From positions 58,134,246 through 58,198,245 of the forward strand of contig OZ038479.1 in the NCBI GenBank assembly GCA_964036315.1: a stretch of 64,000 nucleotides of DNA, given 5' to 3'. Every line of letters starts with the position of its first letter. The first letter of the stretch is position 1. This DNA is from Acanthosepion esculentum. Taxonomy: Eukaryota > Mollusca > Cephalopoda > Sepiida > Sepiidae. Below the pieces are notes generated by a model. It was not told the DNA's origin. It saw only the letters and a program-made list of their open reading frames with translations, and made no database searches. Positions 33,660-44,571 of this stretch are shown here, piece after piece. The translations under genes and the position numbers were made by a program.

Positions 33660-34850
33660 AGAGAAACATTATTAAGGAGTGAGAACAATAGAAGTGTTAT
33701 CAAGAAGGCAGCAGCTAATGATTGATATTGTATTTAAAATATGGAAGATCAAAAGTGCCTGGAAAGCATGGAGATGGAATAAAGTTCTAAAAGTGGGAAG
33801 TGCAAGAAAAGTAAGTGTTATAGAACTTATGGTTACATTTTGCCAATTCACCTGTGAATTGGCGAGACCTTGCTGCCAATCTAGTACTGCACTTAAAACC
33901 ATAAAATCTATATACCATATTGATAAGTTCGTTCAAATAATCACCATGAAAGTATTTATAGAAAAGGCACAGGGTAGCTACTTTATAGTAGTAGGAAAGT
34001 GACTGATGCCAGGTCAGGGCTGATAACAGTTGTGATTATTCTTTGGATTTTATCAAGAATGTCTAAACATATAGCAGGTGCATTGGACCTTATGTGGCAG
34101 CAATATTCAAATTCAAGGACAAATGGCAGGCTTACATGTTAGATTCAGGAGGGAAAATTTGTCTTGCATGACACAGTGAACCAAATTTCCAGTTCATGTT
34201 AGCCCAAGAAGGTGCAATGAGTCAATCTCATGGAGGTTAGTGTCAGCCATGTCAATGGGAGGCAGGAACCAGTCTTTCAGGTGACTAAGAGAAGTTTCAT
34301 TTTGGAGGTGTTTTGTGGGCCACAAATACTACAGCCTTTCAGCTTATGAAGAAGACTGGTATGACAAACCCTGACAAACACTTTTGAGATGTCCAAAACA
34401 ACAGCCTGAGCTTCACCAATCTTCTTTAAAGCTTGATAGACTCTTTCAGTAATAATCATTAGTACATCAGCAGTTGACGTAGAGAAACAAAAGCCATATT
34501 GCTTATCTTAAAGTGATGGGAGATGCTTAAACAATTCAAAGTACATTAGAGCCTCTTGGTGTTTGTGAAAAAGAGGTAGAAGTCTCATAGATTGATGGTT
34601 TCTGATAGCAGGAGCCAGGGAAGGGGTGGTTATATGCCTATCACTCAATAGAGTCTCATTTCTAAGTAGAAAATTGAGCAAGGATATTCCAGACTTGTCA
34701 AGAGTAGAATTTGAAGAGAATTTATGAGCAAAACATTCTACTTCATCAGCAGATGTTAACATCTCAAACTGAATTATGAGGGGAGGAATAAAGGGCATAC
34801 TCTAAGAGGGTAGTCAGGCATGGATACTCCTTACATTCTTATGTTATATA
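33660..34850 (-). pseudogene. decayed non-LTR retrotransposon, RT to ORF2 C-terminus
   Basis: Minus-strand order: linker LTSADEVECFAHKF (about 34790-34670), a jump, DKQYGF and VLMIITERVYQAL, then AQAVVLDISKVFVRVCHT and LLHKLKG (RT motif A region, 34440-34300). Next come SLHLLGLT (about 34230) and a C-terminal part (VATLCLFYK, later FPGTFDLPYFK) down to about 33700. Several stops and frame changes are present. Arrangement and motifs are those of Jockey/CR1-like ORF2. A motif-A Asp is replaced (SKVFVRV where SKAFDRV is usual), consistent with decay. Paralogous relics are at 60-540 and 1796-2530. Confidence 0.7.
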
Positions 34851-35150
34851 TTTAAACAATGATTTAACAAGTGATCTCTTTAAACTGCATTGGTATTGGG
34901 AATATTCTTGATCACTTCAGTGTCTATACATTTCTATCTAAGCATGTTTTCTTTTGTGCATTTTCTTTGATCTTTTGTTTCTACCTGTTGCCATGGAAGT
35001 GTTCTCCAATGTGATAATTCCATTTTTGCAGCACCTTTTCTTTGTTTCATTATGATTGTTTTTCTCTTCAGACTTTATACATCCTAGCAAAGACCAATTT
35101 TTTCATGTGAGACTTTGTTATAGAGATTATTCTTTCCACTTATAAACAGA
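34851..35150. other. flank duplicated with 2500-2790
   Basis: GGGAATATTCTTGATCACTTCAGTGTC, TGTTGCCATGGAA and GACTTTATACATC...AAGACCAATTTTTTTCATG run collinear with 2525-2750. Probably the 5' continuation of the non-LTR element or co-duplicated host sequence. Confidence 0.55.
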
Positions 35151-37470
35151 CACAGTTTTGACACAATACATGTATACAACATCATAGCAATTATGATATA
35201 ATTACGGCCATTAAAACTAATAAATTTTTAATGTAAAATTATTTTTATTGCAGATAATGAGAATGTAAAAGGAATATCTCTAATGTGGGCCAGGGAGGAG
35301 GTTTTTGAAACAAAACCTTGTATTAAAGAACGTATAGTTATTGAGAATAAATGAAGCAAACGTTTTTTTGGTAGCATGAAGTGAAGTTAAATAAACAAAA
35401 ATTGCCTAAAAAATGCATACCAATCATGGCAGACCTATGAATGCAAACTGAAAAGATTCTTCTGAAAGTCTACTTTAACTTGACAACCTTTATGAATGAA
35501 ATAAAACCAATATTCCTTTATTTCCCATCAAAATTCAATGTTATTCAGAGAAGAGAATTTAGCATCACAACTTAGTAAATTTCAATGGTATAATCTACCA
35601 TGATTTATAAAAAAAGTGATCAAATTCTGTTTTCTTTTTATTTCATGTAGATTGATAATTTTTTCATTGCAAGTCAATGAGTGTGTAATGGCTTCTTGTT
35701 TCATAGTAACAGTCAAATGAGATAAAATAATCGGGAATGAAAATAAAGGAAATGAGTAAAGCAGAGTCATGTATTGCTTCTGTAGAATATGCCACTATTT
35801 GAAAAAAAATCTTGCTAAATCTTTTAACAAATAGCAAAAGAATAGAAAAATGAATAAGTTAATCTTCAATAATGTACGTTTGAATTGCACAAGAATTATA
35901 TGAAATATTAAAAGTTAATGTTATTTTTTCAATACTGTTCAAATGTCTAAAATATTTTCTTATTGAGATTATATGTTCCATTCATAAACAAATACAATTT
36001 TGACACACTACATATCTCCAACATTATGTTAATTACGATATAATTAAAATTAATAAAAAGAAAATTCATTTAGTTATTGAATTGGTGGTTATTTACACCT
36101 ACTTTTTGCTACCTTTACCTATTAATGATATAATGCACACTTAACATAAAAAAAAACTACCTTCATATTTAAAAAAAAATTAATGAAATCAAGGGACATA
36201 ATTCAGAATTCTATCTTTGAACTTCTCTAGAAAAAATGAAACAGATTAAATAAGATTAAATTTGGTGAGTAATTGTCCACAGAAAAGAGTAATTGGGAAA
36301 ATCCTCCCGAAATGGAATTGACAAAGTTTTCAATAAACAACAAGAAAACAAAGAAAAAGAACAGGGAAAAATAATGCATGCAAGTCAAAACTTAGAAAAG
36401 CAACAGTAATAAAGCAAAAATCAACCAAGTAAGAAATGTGTTCACACACAAAAGGAATACAGTCAATTCATTGTTGTGTTCTGACTTCAAGAAAAGAAAG
36501 AAGAAAAATATTGTGAATATAATTAAAAAGTGATTCCTTTTTATTGGTTCAAAATAAATCCCAGCCTACGTCTGTTTGATTTGTCTATAAATTTGGGGAG
36601 GGAGGATCTTTTCAACAGTCATTCCCTACTAGAGTGACTTAACATTTTAGCCTTTTATTATGACATTGCTTTTTGCTATTAATCATTTTTTGTTGCAACT
36701 TTTCAGACCAGAAAGTTTTTTTTAGTTTTGTCCCTTTTTGTGATGCATTTTGTTAAGTGAGGAGCTGCACTGCGTGTCATAATGATTGGCAGGAGGTCAG
36801 GCAAAAAGGAGCTTTTTGGGTAACAGAACATGCTTCCATTATTTTAGTGACTCTGGAATGAACAGATTTCACAAAAGCCATCTAATTCAGATGAATTAGA
36901 TGGCCTTTGTGAAATGTGTTCAAAGAAAGGTTGTGAAGATGTCATAGAATAACATGCAATAAATAAATGTCAGAAGTGCTTAGATTTTCTTATATAATCC
37001 ATCCAAAGTATACAGACATGGATACAGGGAAAGACCAAGTGACAAGATAGGAATGGTCTTTTTTTAATCCTTACTTCCTGCTGCAGCTGCTGTTACTGTT
37101 CTGAGGTCTCTCCATTTACTGCAACATAATTTTCCTGCTAAAACTATCAACCAGGCTACATAGAAAATTTAATAACTCTTTACTCATTACATACTTTTAA
37201 ATTCTTGAATTTATTATTATTAAAAACCATTGTTAGAATTTTAACTTCCAGCATGCTGATGTCAACGTGATTTGATTTTTTTTTATGTATGCTTTTTAAG
37301 TCAGAGATGACATTATAGATTTTGTTTTCAAAACATGCCATACATGAATATCTCATTTCAATGACAATGAGGCCAAAATTAACAAGTGCACATTAAAATG
37401 TTATAATGTGAATGAAACTTTAAAAATGTCCAAACTTAAAAAATATCCAAATGAAACCGATGTGTGAACC
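35151..37470. other. AT-rich intergenic, no gene recognised
   Basis: Two copies of a short flank motif (GAGATTATTCTTTCCACTTATAAAC near 35130 and GAGATTATATGTTCCATTC near 35965) resemble the upstream block of the finger genes. 37040-37260 matches 22570-22720. Otherwise nothing recognised. Confidence 0.4.
36859..36922. repeat. 64-bp imperfect inverted repeat
   Basis: Arms TGAACAGATTTCACAAAAGC.. and ..GTGAAATGTGTTCA, with a core TCTAATTC-AGAT-GAATTAGA and only a few mismatches. Related text without the hairpin occurs at 33230-33260 (GGAATGGACATATTCCATAAAGGTCAT), so the second arm looks like a local inversion-duplication. Confidence 0.8.
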
Positions 37471-38067
37471 AATCAGATGAAAATAGGCAACTGGACAGCC
37501 TTCATTATGCAAAACAAAGGCAGGGTTGATGGCCAACATGTAAAACATATGCAAAATGCAATCAGGTAGCAGAGTTCAAATACTTTGCATAAATGTCTTA
37601 AAAGACTCTGAAAAGGGATTTTTCTAATATTTTGCAAATATAAAATAAAACAAAATCCATATTTACCTGATTCATGAATATATAACTTTATTTCATCTGT
37701 GTACAAAGAGAACATACCTCACAATTTTATTCATTTTTCTCTTTTTAGATTTATATGTATAAATTTTGGACAGATTTCCAAGAAAATATTATAATTTCTC
37801 TTTATATTCAGAATGAGTTTTTTTTAATCCCTAACAATTTGCAAAATGTCAAACACGCACTTCTCACCAGTGTGTTTGCAAAAATTGGAACAAATATGAC
37901 ACTTATAGAAATGCTGACCCAAATATGGTTTCTTTTCTGTGTATATTGACATCTCTGAAAATGCAGATATGCAAATTTCGTAAGAATAGTGTTCTTCTGG
38001 TAAAGATTCAAACATGAGAAAGTACATTAGACTTTTCTACAGACATGTACAAAATTTATATATGTGT
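37471..38067 (-). other. downstream flank of zinc-finger locus 3 with fossil fingers
   Basis: Shares the post-array blocks of the other loci (ATGCAAAATGCAATCAGGTAGCAGAG, CATATTTACCTGATTCATGAATATATAAC). On the minus strand 37830-38030 translates as badly decayed fingers (KHTGEKCVFDIL, YSYEICISAFSEM). Confidence 0.5.
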
Positions 38068-38899
38068 TCTATCCTGTGTATATTTGCATATGGCGCTGCA
38101 AAAGAAAATGCAAATCCACAAACTTCACAAGACTTTGGTTTGGTTTACAGCATATCAACCTCAATGGCTCATTTAATTGACAAAATTTTTATTTCTGGTA
38201 ATATTTTTTCTTCAAAAATGTATAGCTGGTAATAAATCTTTTTACAAAGTAGTTCTGGTATTAAAACCTTTTTTTACACTTACATAGTGTTTTGACCCCA
38301 GTTTGCAGGTTAACTATTTACCCACAGTTGGGACCTCTAACAGGTGTTACCACCCCAGGTAAGGGTGGACCTGGGAACACCAGCAATTAAAAGTTGGTTC
38401 CACGCTCCTCAAAACCTCCTGATCAGAGGCCTTGCTGTTGGGCATAGTTTATCATCTTACCCAGAACACGGATGTAGTTTATCGTCATACTCAGGACAGT
38501 GCAAGAATTTGGTTACTCTAAAGCAAATGTTTCCATATAGTGCTTTAAATGGGTCTTTTCTGAATATAGTGATCTATAAACTTCACAAGAATGTGGTTTC
38601 TCTCCAGCGTGAACTTGCCTATGGTGCTTCAAATGTGACTTCTGTGAAAATGTAGATCAACAAACTTCCAAAGAACATGGTCCGATTCCAATGTGCATTC
38701 CCAGAGGGCACTTCAAATTTGAATTCAAGTCATGAAAATGCAAATTCACAAATTTCAAAAGAATATAGTTTATCTCTATGATTTGTTTGAATATGGTGCA
38801 TCAAAGATAATTTGTGTTAAAATGCACAACTACAAGAATGTGGTATCTCCAATGTGTGTCCCCATATGATACACCAAAAGTGACTTCTCTGAAAATGCA
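38068..38899 (-). pseudogene. pseudogenised C-terminal finger array of locus 3, with an insertion
   Basis: The ancestral stop context (CTATCCTGTG on the plus strand, HTG-TAG on the minus) is at about 38068. Fingers with many substitutions and indels occupy 38080-38130 and 38565-38899. They are separated by about 430 bp of unrelated sequence (38131-38560) that includes GGACCTGGGAACACC and CTCCTGATCAGAGGCC. On the minus strand the latter is reminiscent of a SINE, but I cannot confirm this. The array is cut off from the open frame by a small deletion at 38900. Confidence 0.65.
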
Positions 38900-39952
38900 T
38901 CAATTTTCACAAGAATGCGGTTTATCTTTAGTGTGAGTAAGCACATGGCGCTTCAAATGTGAATTCCGTGAAAATGCAGATCCACAAACTCCACAAGAAT
39001 ATGGTTTAATTCCAGTGTGTATTCGCATATGACATACCAAAGAGAACTTATTTGAAAATGCAGAACCACAAACTTCACAAGAATATGGTTTCTCTCCTGT
39101 GTGTGTTCGCATATGGCGCACCAAAGATAATTTATGTGAAAATGCAGATCCACAAACATCACATGAATGTGGCTTTTCTCCAGTGTGTGTTCGCATATGC
39201 TTTTTGAAATGGGACTTCTCTGAAAATGCAGATCCACAAACTTCACAAGAATATGGTTTCTCTCCAGTGTGTGTTCGCATATGGTTTTTCAAATGGGACT
39301 TCTGTGAAAATGCAGATCCACAAACATCACAAGCATGTGGTTTCTCTCCAGTGTGAGTTTGCATATGGCGGTTCAAATGTGGTTTCCATGAAAATGCAGA
39401 TCCACATACTTCACAAGAATATGGTTTGACTCCAGTGTGTTTTCTTATGTGGGACTTCAAATTTGAATTACATGAAAATGCAGTTCCACAAAATTCACAA
39501 GTATATGGTTTCTCTCCCGTGTGTGTTCGCATATGGCACTCCAAAGATAATTTATGTGAAAATGCAGATCCACAAACTTCACAAGAATGTGGTTTCTCTC
39601 CAGTGTGTGTTCGCATATGGCACTTCAAATGAGATGTCAATGAAAATGCAGCTCCACATACTTCACAAGTATATGGTTTCTCTCCAGTGTGAGTTCGCAT
39701 ATGTCTCACCAAACATGACTTCTCTGAAAATGCAGATCCACAAACTTCACAAGAATATGGTTTTTCTCCAGTGTGTGTTCGCATATGCCTCACCAAACAT
39801 GACTTCTCAGAAAATGCAGATCCACAAACATCACATGAATGTGATTTCTCTCCAGTGTGTATTTGCATATGGTGCTCCAAATGTGACATTAATAAAAATG
39901 CAGATCCACAAACCTCACAAAAATGAGATTTTTCTTCAGTGTCCATTTGCAT
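38900..39952 (-). CDS. C2H2 zinc-finger open frame, 12 fingers, probably decaying (locus 3)
   Basis: About 350 residues from the first in-frame ATG (39950-39952): MQMDTEEK, twelve complete C2H2 fingers of 28 residues, then PHSCEN-stop. The stop results from a deletion of about 5 nt in the next finger (TGTGAAAATTGATGC where TGTGAAGTTTGTGGATCTGC is expected). Fingers 2 and 3 are nearly identical ([13 protein letters not shown]), implying recent unit duplication. Upstream, finger 0 is frameshifted and the locus 2-type initiator (MEKYT at 40069-40071) is followed by stops. The splice acceptor seen at loci 1 and 2 reads GTAT instead of GTAG. The frame itself is intact and could make a nuclear DNA-binding protein. 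However, start, acceptor and C-terminus are all damaged, so expression is doubtful. Confidence 0.65.
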   Translation of the reverse strand: MQMDTEEKSHFCEVCGSAFLLMSHLEHHMQIHTGEKSHSCDVCGSAFSEKSCLVRHMRTHTGEKPYSCEVCGSAFSEKSCLVRHMRTHTGEKPYTCEVCGAAFSLTSHLKCHMRTHTGEKPHSCEVCGSAFSHKLSLECHMRTHTGEKPYTCEFCGTAFSCNSNLKSHIRKHTGVKPYSCEVCGSAFSWKPHLNRHMQTHTGEKPHACDVCGSAFSQKSHLKNHMRTHTGEKPYSCEVCGSAFSEKSHFKKHMRTHTGEKPHSCDVCGSAFSHKLSLVRHMRTHTGEKPYSCEVCGSAFSNKFSLVCHMRIHTGIKPYSCGVCGSAFSRNSHLKRHVLTHTKDKPHSCEN

Positions 39953-40090
39953 ATGGCACTTTAAAACTGACTTCCTAAAAATGCAGATCCACAAACTTTG
40001 CAGGAATGTAGTTTCACTCTAGTGTGTGTTCAAATGTAGCAGATCAAATATGACATTGTGTATTTTTCCATGTGACAGACTAAATCTAAA
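39953..40090 (-). pseudogene. frameshifted N-terminal part of locus 3
   Basis: Contains the first half of a finger (HSCKVCGSAFL) that runs into a stop because of a 1-2 nt indel, and further up the MEKYT initiator equivalent of locus 2. Confirms that the longer ancestral protein has been broken here. Confidence 0.6.
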
Positions 40091-41000
40091 TCATTTGAAA
40101 ACTTCACAAAACCATGGATTCTTTCTAATTTAGATTCATATGTAACACTAAAAGTATACAGAAAAGAAAACCACTTATTTCCAAATACATGATTTTTTCA
40201 CCAGTTAATGTGATGCTTTTGAAATTACAGATACACAAAATTTACATGTATCTCTGATTTTTATGAAAAATCAAGAGTCTTGCTTGCTTTCATTTAAATT
40301 CCCAATACGTTTTATTGAATATCAAGAATTTCTGTTCAGCCCAAATATCTGTGAAGAAAAAGTAACAAGATATGTTTTAACAAAGCGAATAATACATGAA
40401 ATCAGTTCATATTTCAACACATCTAGTTATATATTAAGTCTACTTGAGATCAGCACATGGAGGCAATAATGCAGCAGCCAGGAAAGATCAATAGAAAAAT
40501 CAATAAATTATCTTAAATATTCCTTTTGAGTAGTAACAAAATATGCAAGTACACCGGTATTTTTCTGAAAAACTTTCAAATGTCTTCTTTAGAGATTCTT
40601 CTTTCCACTTGTAAGCAAACTCAGTTTTCACAAAAGGCAAGCAGATAGTACAGTGATTATGATATGAAGTGAGTAAAAATAATAAGAAAAAAACATTCAT
40701 TCAGGCATGGTTCTTGAAATGAGGCAAAAAGCATTAAATTTAAAGCACAATGACCAAGGGAAGTTTTGATTATTTTTTCTCTAGGGATAAGAGAAAATGA
40801 GGAATCAATTTCAAATATCAAGTAATAAAGTATTTTTCTTTCACAAGTTGACATAAAGACATAAATCTGTTTGTCTCCTGCTAATCATAATTTGAATGTT
40901 CTTACTTGTCAACATATTTAAATATCAAACAATACTTGTCATACAACAAAACTTCATGCCCTAAATCTAACAAATACATTACACCAAACCTAACACAATC
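40091..41000. other. conserved upstream block of zinc-finger locus 3
   Basis: Same phrases as at loci 1, 2 and 4 (TTCATTTAAATTCCCAATA, GGAAAGATCAATAGAAAAATC, CTTTCCACTTGTAAGCAAAC, TTTCAAATATCAAGTAATAAAG). The acceptor-like tract at 40155-40170 has lost its AG. Confidence 0.5.
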
Positions 41001-41474
41001 AACAAACTTCTTTCTGTAGATGAAGTAAAAACAAAGCCTATGAATATTTAAATATTTTAAGTTATTATAAACAATTTTGAATTTTTCTCTAAATAAAAGA
41101 AATTAAAAAACAGAATCAAAATTAGAAAGTAGTTTACTGATTCTTTTACACATTACAATTATTATTTACACTATTTTTACTGTTATCACAACAAAGATAA
41201 GGAAAATAGTTGAAAAAAATGTAAATAGTGGAAAATAACTCATCTCAGAAATTACAATTATGTTTTTACAATTTTATTAAGTATTTATGTAAATATATTT
41301 CATTGCACCCAACAAGGTCTTTTTAATTATAGTAATATAAAACTTTATAAAAAAAACTAGAAAAATTGAGCCTCAGTTCAAATTTACATTTGGTTCTTTG
41401 TAGCAATTAATATCATTAAACATCAGTGACACCTACAAACATTATGCATACTGTTATTTTGAGGAAAAAATTGC

Positions 41475-41563
<89 letters not shown>

Positions 41564-42556
41564 TGTTCCTATTCAAGTTACCCACTACATTTCATATTTT
41601 TTATTATTCAAACCAATCAGTATTTTATATCATGTATCTCAGCATCTGAGATGTAGTTAAACAAGGCATGTAATGGCGGATGAATGAACATGACCGAGTC
41701 CGAATTTTATTGTCGATAATTACAAAATGGTAGATTTTATCAAAATTTGGTTGTTATTTTCAAGTTCAGCATGTACATTTACATGGAAATATGATGATTT
41801 GGGAAATTTTTAATATATTTTCTGTGCAGGGCTTAAAAAGAAAATTTACCAACCAAAGTATTTTTCAATCATATTTTAAAATTTTTAATCCTTTCTAGCA
41901 CGTTTGATTTTTTTAGGTGGACTCATATTCTGAGTCCACCATACTGGTTGTGGGTATTTCAGGAGACACATGTGTTTATCTCTCAACACGTACACCAGCC
42001 TGCAACAATAATTATATTATTCATAAAAAACATTAAAAGCTTTATTAATTAAATAATGTCTTAGTTTAATTGGGTTTTACTTTTGTATTTTACAATTCAG
42101 AACTAAAGTTTGGGTAAAAAATACTCCTTGATTTAAAAAATAAAATAAAATCGATGATTTATTCATTCTTCAAAGTTTTCTGCATTTAATTAAAAAATTA
42201 CAAAAATACACATGTTCGAGTTTTGTTTTAATTAATCGGGGGGGGGGGGATAACAATGTAAAAAATATTTTTACCATGACTTTCTAAGAAACAAACATTT
42301 CTAAAATAATTTCATCCATTCTTTTAATAAGTTCTGAAAGTTTCATTAAAATCCAACAATTATTTGATTTTTGCAAGAATTTCTAAGTTAATGTTTTTTA
42401 ACTGAAAAAGTGCAAAAAATAATGCTAAATTACGCGACCACTGACGTAAAGAAAGAAAAAAAAAATTTCAACCAACATTTTAAAAGTGCTAGAAAGGAAT
42501 AAAATAATTTACAAAAAATAATTAAAAAATACTTTGATCTTTCTTTCCTCTTAATA
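41001..42556. other. AT-rich intergenic with LTR scrap and AT-repeat fragment
   Basis: 41915-42012 matches the terminal 100 bp of the LTR at 30487-30921 (GGTGGACTCATATTC...CAGCCTGCAACA). 42020-42556 is AT-repeat body, with a G12 run near 42239. No gene. Confidence 0.5.
41478..41560. repeat. (AT)n(GT)n compound microsatellite
   Basis: About 18 AT units followed directly by about 23 TG units. Confidence 0.95.
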
Positions 42557-44571
42557 CAGGTACCTCCATGAGATTGCTAAAAAAGAGCAAAGCATGATGA
42601 AAAAGAAACTTGATGAAAACAAAATTTTATCGTCAAAATGTTCATGTTATTATTAAGGGGAAATGTCAAAGTATTTTGGGGGCATTTTTTTTACATTTTT
42701 TAAGTATCCTGTTCCTAGTATGTCCGAAATTTTTGTTAAAAATCTTGTTTTTTTAGAGTCAGCAAAATTCGCAGATAATCAATCGTGGCAACCATTTTTT
42801 TACATTTTATAAAAAAATGAAAATCTCAGTTTGAAATTCTTTTAAAAATCAATTGTAATTTTTTCAAAACTTATTTTAAGAAAATCAGAAATAATAATGT
42901 TTATTTAAAATATTTTGAAACAAGCATTACTTAGTTTCTGCACTGAAAAGATGTAGTTTGAAAATAAAACAAAGCAGGTCATAACATTTCACGTCACTTG
43001 ACAGGTGATGAATGACAATTTCATGACATTGACAGCTTACGTGAGGATAATTCTTTCTACGGAAGAAGTGAAATTATTTAGATTTAAGTGAACAAATTAT
43101 TTACCTCATTATTTTTAAGGAAAACTTTCAGCGCTCTAATTTTTTTTTGTACTTAGCTTTCACCTTTACGTTTACGATGCTTTATGGAAAATATATTATC
43201 AAGAAATTAAAATAAGACTGTTAAGAGGGAGATTAAATTTCATAAGAAAGGTATCTAATTAATTTATAGGTACCTTTCTTATGAAATTTTATCAGAAGTG
43301 TACAAAAAATACTATAATTGTATGTACATTTATTACATTTTACTGTGTTATTTGTATTTCTATTCATTTTATTATTAATTTTGATATTTCATTTATGGAA
43401 AAATGTCATAACTGAGATTAATATAAAAATAAGATCATACAAATTTCATATGATGATACTGATACTTGTAGGTACCCTTCTCAGTTGAAATTGATAAATC
43501 AAATTAACTTCACGTGTTTCGCAAAAGTAAAGGCTTTAACAGCGGAGAACAATGCTTAACTCAAATAACGCAACTTAATTGTATTCTGGTTGGTCTTCCG
43601 TACTTTATAATTACAGCCCGATTATAAACACAAAATTACATTTCTTAATTACTGTGGGTCTTCTGATTAGTGAAAACGATACAGTTTACAACACACTAAA
43701 AAAAGATCTATCTCATAAGGAGACTTACGAAACTTGATGCGGCTTTTAACTAATTTTATAATATTTTAACAAATTAAATGTAAAAATCTATTATAATTAA
43801 AGAAATAACAAATAATTGTATTAAAAATTCATTTTTCATCGAAAAAATTTGTTGCTTCCAGAAAATATTGTTCATATTCATAAAAACAACTAAAAGCATT
43901 TGAAATTAAATAATATCTTTGTTTTATTGAGTTTTATATGTTACAATTCAGAGCTAATTTTCAGGTAGGGGGTCCAATGAAAAAAACAAAACATGATTTG
44001 CATTCCTCAAAGCCTTGTGCTTTTTTTTTTTAAACTATTGTAATCACTAAACCCGATGCAATCGAATTTCTATGGTTTTCAATTTTCATAAAATTAGTTA
44101 GGGAGGGGTAATAAATATTTAAAAAATATTTCTGCTATGACTTTAATAGAAAAACAAACATATTTATAATAATTTCCATCATCTATGAATAGTTTCTGAA
44201 AGTTTCATTAACTTCCGACAATTATTTTTATTTTTGCAAAATTTTCAAAATTAATGTGTGTCATACAAAAAAAAAAAAAACTTGCCAAAAATTGTATATG
44301 TTATTTTAGTAGTTCCGGTGATACAAAGAGAAATAAGGTTTTTTTAATCAAAATTTAGAATGTTCTAAAAAGAAGTAAAAATTTTAAAAAACAATTAAAA
44401 AAAAAACATTGGTCTTTCGTCTTCATAATAACATAAACATTAGACGATAAAATTTTGTCTTTCGACTTCATAATAACAAACATTAGACGATAAAATTTTG
44501 TTTTCGTCAAGTTTGGCGTCTTTTTCATCATGCTGTGCTCTTTTTTTTTAGCGATTTCATGGAGGTACCTA
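42557..44571 (+). mobile_element. TIR family element, 2.0 kb, long inverted ends
   Basis: Left end CAGGTACCTCCATGAGATTG and right end (inverted) TAGGTACCTCCATGAAATCG continue as inverted repeats for over 100 bp (GCATGATGAAAAAG.., AAAACAAAATTTTATCGTC..). The interior matches 59021-61017 closely and includes a hairpin at 43235-43289. It lies in an AT-repeat copy. The flanking 8-mers do not match, so the target duplication is lost or the copy moved by another route. A 46-bp right-end segment is tandemly duplicated at 44409-44501. Confidence 0.7.
43235..43289. repeat. internal hairpin of the TIR element
   Basis: AAATTTCATAAGAAAGGTA and its exact inverse TACCTTTCTTATGAAATTT flank a 17-nt AT-rich loop. 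The second copy at 59664-59722 keeps the hairpin with two arm changes. Confidence 0.85.

Noticed and set aside
33842..33863. Perfect 22-bp hairpin GCCAATTCAC-CT-GTGAATTGGC
   Set aside because: Short and located within the decayed C-terminal coding part of a non-LTR element. Likely coincidence.
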